Source: Breviolum minutum Mf 1.05b.01 (lineage: Eukaryota; Sar; Dinophyceae; Suessiales; Symbiodiniaceae). Taken from it: 64,000 nt of DNA. The notes beneath the pieces were generated by a model that was given only the letters and a program-made list of their open reading frames with translations, did not search any database and had not been told where the DNA came from. The stretch lies in assembly GCA_000507305.1 (NCBI GenBank), contig DF241729.1, forward strand, positions 1-64,000, read 5' to 3'. Numbering within the stretch: position 1 is the first letter of the stretch; each line of letters starts with the position of its first letter. Of the stretch, positions 36,608 to 46,599 are shown piece by piece. The translations under genes were made by a program, and so were the position numbers.

Positions 36608-37970
36608 TTGAGACAGAAATCAAACTTTGAAGGATTTTTGGTACGCCTGAGGTCCCTCTTGCAATCTCTGCGACATGCCAAAGACCATGCTCCGCAGATT
36701 CACTTCGAGTGGCACATTTTAGATGATGCCACTGAGCGTTGGGATCTGAAGAAGAAGAATGATATGATCAACGATTTGGTTGAGCGGAAGTGGGTGGCCA
36801 ACTATACCAGATTGGATCGGCACTCAGGAACAGTACGAGCCCTGCGCCATGTGGTTGATACCTTTCTGAGTCGTGCAGATTTGGATCTCTTCTTTCATTG
36901 CGATGATGACATCCTTATGGGGGAGAATACACTGAGTCGTGCAGTTCTTGACTATGTCACTGATCTTTCCAAAGACTTCACCCATGCTGGTGGGGTTTTG
37001 GCCCTCTTCGTGAACTCGTGGTTACTTGGTTTGGAATTGCTGCAAAATCTTTCTGTAGACCGACTCTCCACTTTTTTCATCCACACTTAGAATCCGCACC
37101 CTTTGACCAGGTTAGATGAACAACTTTCTGTCTCCACTGGCAGCTACGCCACAGCACCCTTTTTGGGCGGTGCCAGTTATGTGGTGGACCGAGCCACATT
37201 GGCTCAAAAGAACCCTTGGAAGGAAGCGCTGCAGCAGGGAAGGAGCACACCACATGAGGCACACGTCTTCTGGCTAAGAGAAATGCTACCACAACAGAAA
37301 TTGAAGATCTGGATCAGATGGAAGAAACCATATGAATGTCAGCACCTGGGAAATGTCACTTGGACTTTTTTCATGAAATCCTGTGGTGAGATTGTTGAGA
37401 CAGTCGAGGATACTGGAGTTTGGGTTGTTCCTTTCGATGTGAATTGATCTTTGGCGATAGTCTATTTAGTGATAGCTGTACTGAATATAACTTGGAGAAG
37501 ATCGTGCTATCACCAGCACGATTGCAAAGACTACTGCGAATCCAAGTCCTTATTCTTTCACAGAGAGAGAGGGAGAGAGAGCATTCATATGGCTCAGACT
37601 GTTCACGGAGTTTACTGCAATTTTTCTGGCAAGAGGTTTCTAACTTCTCTCTCGGTCAAACTATTCGCTAAACCAATGCCTGTGTTTTCCTTGCTCTGGG
37701 CAAGGTGAAGACTTTGAATTTTGGGACTCAGCCTTCATGGGAACCCATGTGGGCCATAGATCATCGCAGCAAACGCATTGTGGAAGTTCCAAGATTTCCA
37801 TCCCGAGATGTACGTACAGCCCTGCTGCAACGGAATGCCTTGAGAGACTTCGTATTGTACCACAATTCCTTGGCAAAGGACAGGGCCGGAAGCATGTTGA
37901 AGCGATGTTTTTCAAGCTTGGTGGAGGATTTTTTTTGTCACCAGGACGACCTGGTTAAAAAAAGTCTTAC
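36608..37970 (+). CDS. Glycosyltransferase-like domain (GT-A type), at least three exons
   Basis: Exon one (36608 to about 36990) reads SLLQSLRHAKDHAPQIHFEW, LDDATERWDLKKKNDMINDL, and FFHCDDDILMG. The DDD after a hydrophobic strand (about 36896-36915) is the kind of DxD motif that binds metal and nucleotide sugar in GT-A glycosyltransferases. Exon two (about 37100-37447) has SVSTGSYATAPFLGGASYVV and ends GVWVVPFDVN. Exon three (about 37710-37865) reads SWEPMWAIDHRSKRIVEVPR and LLQRNALRDFVLYHNSLAKD. The family cannot be named further by eye; the DDD and the layout are the support. The FkbM-type exons that follow on the same strand suggest one long two-domain gene. Confidence 0.55.
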
Positions 37971-38212
37971 TAGATCTTACTAGGATGTCCTGGATGTTTT
38001 TGTATCTGCTTGTAACCACCTAAATGTCCCAATTTGTAAATGAGTGGTTTACTAATAGAGTAAGGTGTTGCCCCTTCAAGGAGCAACTCTCTTTGCCCGG
38101 TGTTGGGAATGCCTGGGATGCTTGGAAATATCAGAGACTTGGCAGTTGCAGAGTTCCAGTTTGGATGTTTGGATGGATGACCTGAAAAAAAATCGGAACT
38201 TGAAGTTTCCAG

Positions 38213-40262
38213 TTTCACCAAGGAGGCGTCACTTCAATTACTTGGAGATTGGCACCTCAGACTTTGACACCCTTCTTGAACGACATCTTTGGCGAGGTGA
38301 TATCTATGGTATCTCGGTGGAGCCGCTACGGAGCTACTTTGAGCTGCTGCCGGGTGGAACGGGATCAAGCAAAGTGTTGCTGAATGTGGCCATTAGCGAC
38401 CATGATGGTTATGAAAACCTCTACTTCGTGCGACCTGAGTTGGTGGAGGTTGGGATTTGAGTGCAAAGTGTACCATGTTAGTTGAGGACTTCTTTTCTTT
38501 GGAGCTTAAATCATAATTAATTCTCTTGGGTCAAAGAACTGCCAGACATTTGTCATAATTTCAGGCTTATATGGGATCTCAGAATCTTTGCCAGCAACGT
38601 GAATTGCAACAGTTGGGATTCGAAAGATGCTTGCCGGGATGGATGAGGGGTGCATCATCAATCAAGCGTTTGCCAGAAGGTGGGAATGCAGGGCAGAGTG
38701 GAAGGAAGGAAGTGAAAGAGCCAGCAATAGATGCTGTATTGAAAACTGTGTCCCTCCCTGATCCCCAGAGTTTACCATCCTTTTTTGATTTACAAATCAT
38801 CAGGAGATGTCAGGCGTTTAACCATTCGACAAACAATTGTTGGCATCCGACCCTCAAAAACTCCAGGAGTGCGGCAGTTTTTGGGTGAAGCCATGAACTC
38901 TGTGATAGCCAAAGTACAAGTACCTTGCATGACCTATGAGACCTTGGTGACTGTCTATGGCGTTGGCTGCCTGACGAGATGGGAGTTGAGTTAATGGAAA
39001 ACTGCTGGAGCGTAAATTAAGGTAGACATGGGATTCGATGATTCAATGACCATAGGAGGCTTAGCCATGAAGAAGTTCCTCATTGTGGAAAGAATCAGAG
39101 TTTTTTCATCCTTCGGAATCATGGCTTTCAAGTTACGACTAACAATGGCCTCTAGGATTCCCCACGGCGCTTGTAGTGAGAGTAACATCTGCCCAACTGA
39201 GGTTCACTCGATATCCTGAAGATCGTATCTTGACTCAGGGGTTGGCTGGTGTGGACGTGGAGTGATTCATTTTGAAGCCATTGTGAAGGGTCACAGTTTG
39301 AAACTGCAGAAGCCTGCCACAAATGGTAGGCGCTGCTAGTAACTGCTACTGCTACTGCGCTCAATTCACAGCAAAGCCCGGGTGAAAGTCATGTGGTGAT
39401 GCTGGTGTACTGCAAGGACACGGAAGGCTTTGATCATGAGATCCTGCGGCAAGTGGTGGAACTTGGGAAAGCTCGAGATTTCTGGCCTTGGCAGGTGCCA
39501 AAAATTGACCAAGGGGACCAGAGGGACCCTCCATGGTGACATTGAAGACATCTTGCATTTGTGAAGCTTGGAGTTGGTGTGGGCCAGAGTTTCATGCAGA
39601 TTCTTGGGATGTCAGTTAGTTGTTAGTTCCCTCATCTTATTGCCTGTGATTTCGGAAGTCTTTCAGAAACTTGGCCCACGTCCAACTTTGTGGGCTATCA
39701 ACATTTTTTGTTGGAAAACTTCTCTCTATCCATCATTCGGAAGCTGTCTCGCAAGGTTCAGTTCGAAAAGAACATGCTTTCGGATTGGAAAGTGTTGGAT
39801 GAGCAGGTGTCTTGGAAATCAATTGAAACTGTCCTTCGATGTCCTTCATGCATTTCTTTGGATTCGGTTTGCTGAACAAAGCCGGTCCTTTCCAGACAAA
39901 ATGCGGGATTGAAGTGCACAAACGAGAAGACCGGAGCAAACTACCGGATATGAATACGAAGTCTGTGGCACACATACTTGGGACATGGCATACCTAGTAA
40001 GCCTTCTACGCGCTTTCTTGCAGATTCTTCCATCTCTTTCCCAAGCAGTCTTTTTGTTTCCACCCAAGCTTGAGGAAGCTTTCCCAATCAACTCATCACA
40101 TTCAAACGGGTAAAGGCCGGGAAGTTCCAGACTGAGGTGATGTATTTGCATGATGCTGGGTACCGATGTCGAATGACTGGTGTAGAAGTAGCCACCTGCT
40201 GGCGTGAAGCTGTGGAACAAAAAAACGAAAGAAACTGCAATTGCCTTGATCTAGAATCTAAA
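38213..40262 (+). CDS. FkbM-type SAM-dependent methyltransferase, several exons
   Basis: FkbM-type enzymes methylate hydroxyl groups of sugars and other small molecules with S-adenosylmethionine. Exon one (38213-38458) has HFNYLEIGTSDFDTLLERHL (SAM-binding loop after a strand), GISVEPLRSYFELLP (acidic residue after the second strand) and VLLNVAISDHDGYENLYFV. Later pieces fit the same fold: QLGFERCLPGWMRGASSI (about 38605-38660), VPCMTYETLVTVYGV (about 38920-38960), KDTEGFDHEILRQVVELGKA (39410-39475) and LHDAGYRCRMTGVEVATCWR (about 40146-40205). The order TYETLVTVYGV followed by DTEGFDHEILRQ is characteristic of FkbM proteins. It is probably fused by splicing to the glycosyltransferase exons upstream. 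Confidence 0.65.
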
Positions 40263-40440
40263 TATCTCATTTATCAAAAAGCTATGATTTGATATGAAAC
40301 GACTGTGAGGCCTGGCAGCCTCAGATGAAGAAGCCATGGAGCTTCATACCATACGGCGTGCAGAGATACTGGAGGTGAGGGGGCCCTGTCTTGGTGCCTG
40401 TAGGGATCTGGTAGATTGGATTATATATAATATATGACAT
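40263..40440. other. Junction between host gene and retrotransposon
   Basis: The 5' end of the YR retrotransposon lies somewhere here or shortly after. I could not define the terminal repeat because the 3' end of the element lies beyond the window. Confidence 0.4.
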
Positions 40441-40499
40441 TGAGTGCGACTGATTGCATTTTCTCCTCGAGATCTAGGTGTGGTGGGAGCGTTTGCTGC

Positions 40500-40740
40500 A
40501 GGGGTCGCATCTTGCTGCTTCGTTCGTGCAGTCTGCTTCCTGCCCTATCTACTGCGGTGGCTCTGCTATCCCGTGGTTTTTGGCTGGGTTGTGCCTTGGG
40601 GTCTTGTTGGGTTTGCTGTGTGCTGGGTTTTTGGTTATCCTTTGGACTTCGCGTGGATTTCCTGGGTCTTCTCATCCTCCCACTCAGCAGGTGCCTTCCC
40701 AGCACCCCAATCATCGCCGTCGGCTCTCGGCATACCTTGA
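40500..40740 (+). other. Retrotransposon leader with an open hydrophobic frame
   Basis: G/T-rich sequence with few A residues. All three forward frames are open for most of it and give Trp/Val/Leu/Cys-rich peptides (for example VVFGWVVPWGLVGFAVCWV). A similar hydrophobic stretch exists between RNase H and recombinase at about 46425-46560. It may be untranslated leader and not coding. Confidence 0.45.
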
Positions 40741-42806
40741 ATGAGCAGCACTCCTCCTTTATCTTCTCGTGAGGTTCAGGAATTGATTTCTGCCATTTCT
40801 AGGCTCTCCTTAGCCTTGGAGACCTATAATTCTGCCTTGACTGCCCAATCTGCAGCGTCTCCTGTTATCTCTGCATCAACCTCGGCTGCGCCTGGGGACT
40901 CTGACCTGTGGATTTTGATTGAGGACTCTGAGGCCCTGCCGAAGGGGTACAGGGACGAAAATCTCCTTACTCGCATCGTGGAGGACGGTCCTCCTGCTCT
41001 GCCACCGGCCCTTTTGTCTTTTGGCCGTTGTCGCCTCACCAATATCCATCCTGGTCCTGATTCCCGTGTCAAGAGGGCTTTTGTTGCTGGATTTTGGGCC
41101 TGGGCTGCAAACGCCACGAATACGGATTACACTCCTGCTGAGTCAATTGGAATTGCTGACTCACATTTTGTTATCCTTCGTTCCTGGTGTGCTGATCCCA
41201 AAAAGGTGAAACTCCCTCTTCGTGTTTCCAAGAAGAGTGAGGTCCAAAAGCTGTGTGGCAGGGATCCTACTCTCGGATCCATCGTTCAGGGGTTTGCATC
41301 ATTTACTGAGGTCCAGTGTTTCTGCAGCGGAGCTGGGATCGAAGTGCCTCCTCTATACCAATGGAGGAGTTCAAATCAGGCTTGAAGCTGTGCAACACAG
41401 GAGAGCCGTCTCTCCTAGTGTTGGCCATCCCAGAGGTGGTGATTTCTGAAGATTCTTTTTCCGAGTGTTTTGCTATCCCCGTTGCAGTCCGCAATGGAGG
41501 GATCCTTGTCGCTCTCCCAGATGTTTCGGTGGGACCACAGGCCTTTGCTCCGGGGGAGGACCCTGATGGTGATAGTTTGGTAGGTGCTGCAAAGAGGCTC
41601 GAAGTTTCGTTGATTGAAGAGGGCCCCGAGATATCAGTCGTTGTCACTGGAATTTCGCATGGAGTAGTCGTCCTGGATTTCTCGGATGACATTTTGAACT
41701 ATCTTCGTGAGTATGATCAGTGTTGACGTAGATACATGGATAACCCCGTTTTATCAAGATAAGCCTCAGAGTTTGCCAGACCCAACTGTCCTCCTTCGTG
41801 AATGCATGCAGTGGGTTCAGTCACAAGCAGATTCGTCTCGTGTCCATTTTTATTCAGCTCGAAGACCTGGAAGGACCAAAGGCGAAACCTTCGTTCGTAG
41901 CTCCCAGTGCCAAGTCACGAATCAGACACTGATGGAACATTTAGCTCTCCTTGGCGACCAGATGAAAGCTTTGGCAGCTCGGCAGGACGAGGTCGAGAAG
42001 AACATGACGTCGGCTGGGTCTGCAGAAGTTGTCTCCGCTCAGGTGTCTGGAAAGCAGCCTCTAGTCCGTCTCTCGGACGCATTGCCTAACGGTGGCTATC
42101 AAGGAGCTCCTGGTGGAATTCATCCTGTAAAGAAGGCTGCCATGTTGTCAGGCCCTCCTCCAAAGGTTCGTGCAGCAGGTCCAGAGAAAGCATCCGCGAG
42201 TGCACCTCCAGTAGATCAGTTCCACACCGAAGAACCAGTTGCCTCTCCTGCCGACGAGATTGCATCAGCCCTTGTTCACCCCGTATGAGCCCTGGAAAAC
42301 CTGTGCCGAAGACGGAGTCGGATCTGAAGGAGGTATCGCTTCTTGCATACCTCGAAAGGCATGGGGGATATCGTGGCCAGCGAGATCTTGGGTTGACGAT
42401 GTGGGTCGCAGCACATGTGTTGGATTGCATGGCAGTGGAAGATCATGTGGGAGCTCGAGAGTACATGTCTCTCCTGGTCGTAGCATTGGAACAGGCAGCA
42501 GCAGATGGAAACTGGGGAGTTGCATTCCTCTTGACGTTGATAGAAGAACCGCCACTTTCCCTGTTTCAGGATCGCCTTGCCAATGTGACACCTCATGGAA
42601 AGCCATTTGCACCTCTGGTGCCGTCTCCGTGGGCAGCAATATGCCTGGCCTACATCAAAGAAATGGAACTTTTGTCGACGAAGAAAAAGGAGACGGTGTC
42701 GAAAGCAAAACCAGAGAAACCGGATGGAGCGGAGGCAGATGCACCCTCGCCAAAGAGGAAGGCTCGCTTTCCCAAGAAACCGAGAGATGCAGGAGCAGGC
42801 CAGTGA
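40741..42806 (+). CDS. ORF1, gag-like protein of the YR retrotransposon, frameshifted
   Basis: Starts at ATG 40741 directly after TGA. Frame 1 to 41385 gives SSTPPLSSREVQELISAISR, SDLWILIEDSEALPKGY and VQCFCSGAGIEVPPLYQW. The protein continues in frame 3 from about 41345 (KLCNTGEPSLLVLAIPEVVI to 41726), again in frame 1 from 41707 (ISVDVDTWITPFYQDKPQSL and LMEHLALLGDQMKALAARQD to 42288), and in frame 3 from 42285 (VSLLAYLERHGGYRGQRDLG, LVVALEQAAADGNWGVAFLL, IEEPPLSLFQDRLANVT), with a basic C-terminus (KRKARFPKKPRD). These blocks match in order a protein I know as the first ORF of this element family in dinoflagellates. The coiled-coil-like middle and basic end would suit RNA binding and particle assembly. 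Three frame changes make this copy nonfunctional unless frameshifting occurs, which is unlikely. Confidence 0.75.
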
Positions 42807-42839
42807 ATTCTGGCTCGACGTGTCACCAGCACAGGAGGC

Positions 42840-45036
42840 ATGATGCCTCGAATTGCAAGCCTTCAGCAGATTGTCTTCAACGTGGTGGAGAGGTTCCTAT
42901 GTCTGCTGATTTTGAATTCAAATGTAGTGCTGTCCCTTCTTTGGATGCCGATGACAAGTTCAAGAGGGATAGCCTTCGGACAGTTTCTTTTCCTGTGTGG
43001 TGTGGGGAGCTTTTGAACTCAGTCCTTCGTTCTCGCACCTTTTTTGCTGCCTATATGTTGTGAAAGCCATTCGTTCGCCTCGTACTGAAGTGAAGTCGAC
43101 ATCAGCCATATACCCTATGCCTGTGCCTTTTCCTTTGGCCTTTCGTAGGATGCCCCCAGGTTGTTCTTCCAGCAAAAGACACAAGATCCATTTCCTCAGA
43201 GCTTTGAATGTAGTTGTACTTGCACTCAATTTCTGGTGGAGCGATGGGAGGGACACTGATAATCATCATCTGGGGAGAGTGCTTAATCGTAGGCAGTTGG
43301 CAGTCGTGTCTAGGATAAAAAGCATTTTGTTGGCTGACGGCCCTGGCATTGAGGTCCCTTCGATGTCTTGTGGTCGAAAATTTCCACAATTAATTGCACG
43401 TTTGTCGGAACTTTCAGACGGAGTCACTCGTTTGGGCGTTGGAGCAGGACCTTACTCGAAAGTGTTTCAGGGGGCCGAAATTCCCATCTCAGTTGATGCA
43501 CCTGAATTGATGCCCTATAGAAGTCTTGATAGCAGCCGGCTGAAAATCACAGGCACGGGATCGTGGGATGCCACTACCTATCTTTCTGATGAGCTTGCAG
43601 TTGCATATCGGTATCCTGATGGTTTGCTTTTGGATAGAATCCCTAAGAAAGATGAATATCCTCCATTTGCAGATGATCCCGCTGAAGTTGGCAAGCTGGC
43701 TAGGTTGTGGGACACAAAAGGGCTTCTTTTCTTGCACCGTGTGGATTTGGTGAAGCATGTTCCCCATGAAGCAGTTCGTGTGTTTAACAATTACAAAAAT
43801 TTGTCGTGCGATCGGCAGATAGGTGATCGCCGTGGACGTAACGCAGTGGAGGCCCGTGTAATGGGCCCAAGCATGCAACTACCATCCGCAGTGGATTTTG
43901 TAGACCTGTGGGTCCCTGTTCCAGCATATCGCCTATCGATAAATATAACTGATAGATCCGACTTTTACCACCAGTTCCATGTATCAGAAAACAGATCCTT
44001 GGCCAACACTGTCTTCCCTCCCTTGATGAAGGAGGAAATCATCTCGACGAATGCACTCGTTGCTCACGCCCTTGCTAAGTCCCAGAGGAATTGTGATAGG
44101 CTGAGGTTAGGTGACGGCTTGCGATTCTCCTCTCGCCAGCAACTAGGTGAAATTGAAACCGGCTCCTACCTCATTGCATTTCGTTCATTGTTTCAGGGCG
44201 ATCATTCAGGGGTGGAAATTGCCACAGACGCCCACGTAGGTCTGCTGCAAAGAGAAGGGTTACTCACAAATAAGTTTCGTCTTGAGAACAATCGTGCATT
44301 TCGTGGGTTTGGTGCATTAGAGGGTCTTGTGATAGACGATTACTTTTCCATAGGAGTAATCCCTAGGATCGTTGGCAAGCATGATAGTGTAGCTCCAGAT
44401 GTTTTTTCTTCAGGGTGGTCAGCGACACAAAAGCTTGACCGAGCCATGAAAGCGTATGCAAAGGTGGGTTTGTCGGGATCACCTCAGAAAGACGTCAGAG
44501 ATGCAGATGCAGCTAGAGTCATAGGAGGTTATCTTAACTCGTCTGAGCAAGCCGCAAAGCAAGGTGTCGTCACCTTGGGTTCGCCCATAGAGAAGAGGCT
44601 GGGATTGTCGTCAATCACTTTAGCCATGTGCCAGCTTCGTTACACCACCGATGTGTTGTTGATATGCCTGCTTGGGGGGTGGACTTCCACCCTGGGTTTT
44701 AGACGTCAGCTACTTTCCCTGTTGAATAAGTCATATACCCTCGTGAATGCAAGCTTAGTAGAAGCATCATCACCGAAGTTAGTTGCACTTCCTCGGGAAG
44801 TATGCCAAGAGCTTGTGTTAGTTGCCGTCCTTTCGGTGATGGCCGTGGTCGATTTGAGCACAGGTGTTTGTGATGAAGTCTTTGCACCGGACGCGTCGTC
44901 CACTCATGGAGCCATCGTTTCCACTGAAATTCCATCGGACAAGTCGTGGATAATCGTCAGGGGTTGTAAAAGTAAAGGAGCCTACTCCCGTATTTTAAAC
45001 CCCCACGAAGCTATGCTGAAGTCCTTTGAACTTTGA
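42840..45036 (+). CDS. Pol: reverse transcriptase and start of RNase H
   Basis: The pol frame probably begins with ATGATG at 42840 (MMPRIASLQQIVFNVVERF), shifts frame near 42900 (SADFEFKCSAVPSLDADDKF) and again near 43060, and is then open from there to TGA 45034-45036. Reverse transcriptase motifs: palm motif A NITDRSDFYHQF with Asp at 43960-43962, motif B FRSLFQGDHSGVEIATDAH at about 44190-44240, and motif C VIDDYFSIG with the Asp pair at 44335-44340. Connection and thumb follow (LDRAMKAYAKVGLSGSPQK, VVTLGSPIEKRLGLSSITLA). The end holds the first strand and catalytic Asp of RNase H (FAPDASSTHGAIVSTE, Asp at 44890-44892). The rest of RNase H comes only about 330 codons later, beyond the methyltransferase-like domain. 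Confidence 0.85.
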
Positions 45037-45840
45037 GAAGAGACAGGCGAAGAGAAAGAGAGCAGACTTGAGAAAGGAGGACCTAGCCGTCCACTTGCTT
45101 TCAGGTATGATTTTCTGGAAGTGTTTGCAGGTGGCGCCTCAGTAAGTGATGCAGTAGCAGCCCTTGGCTTCGTGGTAGGCCCTCCGATAGATCTGTCATA
45201 TAGTAGTGAGCTTGATGGTCGTTTCCTGCATATAATATCATGGCTTACACATATGATATCGTCGGGTCACCTGCTGTCGGTGGCATGCGAACCGCCATGC
45301 ACCACATTCTCAATAATGCGTCGGCCTGCTCTCAGAGATGCCTCTTTTGTTTTCGGGTTTGACACGAAGCATGAACAGACCAGGACAGGGAACATCTTAG
45401 CCCAGAGGTCTTGCCAAATGTCATATGTCTCCCTGAAGAATTCTGTGACTTCGTTGTTTGAAACACCTTGGAGTTCAAAGTTGAAGCGGTTGCCCTCATG
45501 GAGACGCTTTTTGCAACACCGCCATGTGAGGATGGTGAGAACTGATTCGTGTGCTTTCAAGTCCATTCACAAGAAAAGTTTTGCATTCCTTGGGACTCAT
45601 GCAAACATGTCCCACATTGACTTTCGTTGCACAAGGGATCATGAACATGTGCTTGTGCAGGGCTCATATACCAAGGCGTCGGCTAGTTATACTCCCTTGT
45701 TATCAGAAGCTTTAGCCAAGGTAATTCGTGATGGCATCCTTAGGAGGAAGAAGGAGGTCAGTGAGAGTGATGTGAATGTAAAGGGCCTTGAGAATCTTTT
45801 CTTGAACGACATCTTGCTCTCGTCGTCGTGGAAGGTTATT
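45037..45840 (+). CDS. Methyltransferase-like domain embedded in RNase H of the retrotransposon
   Basis: The frame continues in the same phase directly after TGA 45034-45036. FLEVFAGGASVSDAVAALGF (45112-45171) looks like the SAM-binding motif I of class I methyltransferases (F-x-G-x-G/S), and GPPIDLSYSSELDG the acidic residue after the second strand. ACEPPCTTFSIMRRPALR (45283-45336) has a PPC motif where cytosine C5 methyltransferases have the catalytic Pro-Cys. After it follow DSCAFKSIHKKSFAFLG and CTRDHEHVLVQGSYTKASA, a Cys/His pattern that may bind zinc. The domain thus resembles a cytosine methyltransferase, but the remaining C5 motifs are not evident, so the activity is not certain. Known DIRS elements carry a Dam-like adenine methyltransferase after RNase H; this one looks different and sits inside RNase H. 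Confidence 0.65.
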
Positions 45841-46140
45841 TCATGCTGGGAGTTCAAAGCTCCTCATCATATTAACATCCTTGAGCTTGCAGTCGTCGTG
45901 AGGCTCATATCAAAACTTGTCCAGGTTGGAGCAAAGTGCAGAGTAGTCATCTTTGTCGATTCGAACGTAGTGAAGTGCTCTGTCAACAAAGGCAGATCAT
46001 CATCGAGAGCGTTGGCAGTGCTGTTGAAGAAACTAGGGGCTTTGGCAGTCGGGGGTGGCATCTACCCCATCCTTGTTTTCAGCCCAACTCGATTGAATCC
46101 TGCAGACGATCCAACTAGACAAAAGGAGATACGTGGCCCC
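45841..46140 (+). CDS. RNase H, second part (catalytic Glu and two Asp)
   Basis: HHINILELAVVVRLISKLV has the Glu of helix A (45883-45885), VIFVDSNVVKCSVNKGRSSS the third acidic residue (45958-45960), and TRLNPADDPTRQ the last acidic residues (Asp codons at 46105-46110). The spacing Glu-to-Asp is 25 codons and Asp-to-last Asp 49 codons, close to other retroelement RNases H. The first Asp is at 44890, some 330 codons upstream instead of about 40. The domain is therefore split in sequence by about 290 residues. Confidence 0.75.
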
Positions 46141-46424
46141 GTTGTTGGACTGTCCATAGTAGATTGGAATCAAGATGAAGCATGGCAGGCAGTGTCTTTT
46201 GGAGGGCTAAAACGTTTTGCCTCAAATTGGTGTCGGTTAGTCGTTGGGCTTCTTGGACCGTGCTCTCTTTGGCTCAGTGACAGATCAGTATACCGAAGCT
46301 CGATAGCCCCTCCAACTAAAGATTGTGTTAGCTATGTTCATGAGGGAGGCATGGATTTTGACTCATCAAAAGGTTTTCCAGGTGAGGGACCAGTGGAATT
46401 CGCCAGATGGATTTCGTTGGATTT

Positions 46425-46570
46425 TGTCTTTCTGTGTTCCGTCCCGTCTGGTCTGTGCTGTTGGGTCGTTTGTGTGCCCCTTTGGATTTTCCTTTTCGTC
46501 TTCCGTTGCTGTGCTGCTGTGCGCTTCCCGTGGGTGCTGGGGTGCTTTTTCCTTGTAGCCCCGGGGCGTT
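46425..46570 (+). other. Hydrophobic segment between RNase H and recombinase
   Basis: In the open frame this reads VFLCSVPSGLCCWVVCVPLW and continues with hydrophobic and Cys/Phe residues to VLGCFFLVAPG. It resembles a membrane segment, yet is G/T-rich like the leader at 40500-40740. It is preceded by a donor-like CAG|GTGAGG at 46379. It may be a linker with relaxed constraint or a removable segment. Confidence 0.4.
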
Positions 46571-46599
46571 GCCATGGAATGCCGATTCTGCCTCGAAAT

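Noticed and set aside
42239..43063. A single 274-codon frame across the gag/pol border
   Set aside because: Only its last part (from about 42900) agrees with the pol family; the earlier part is out of frame with the gag-like sequence and is a chance opening.
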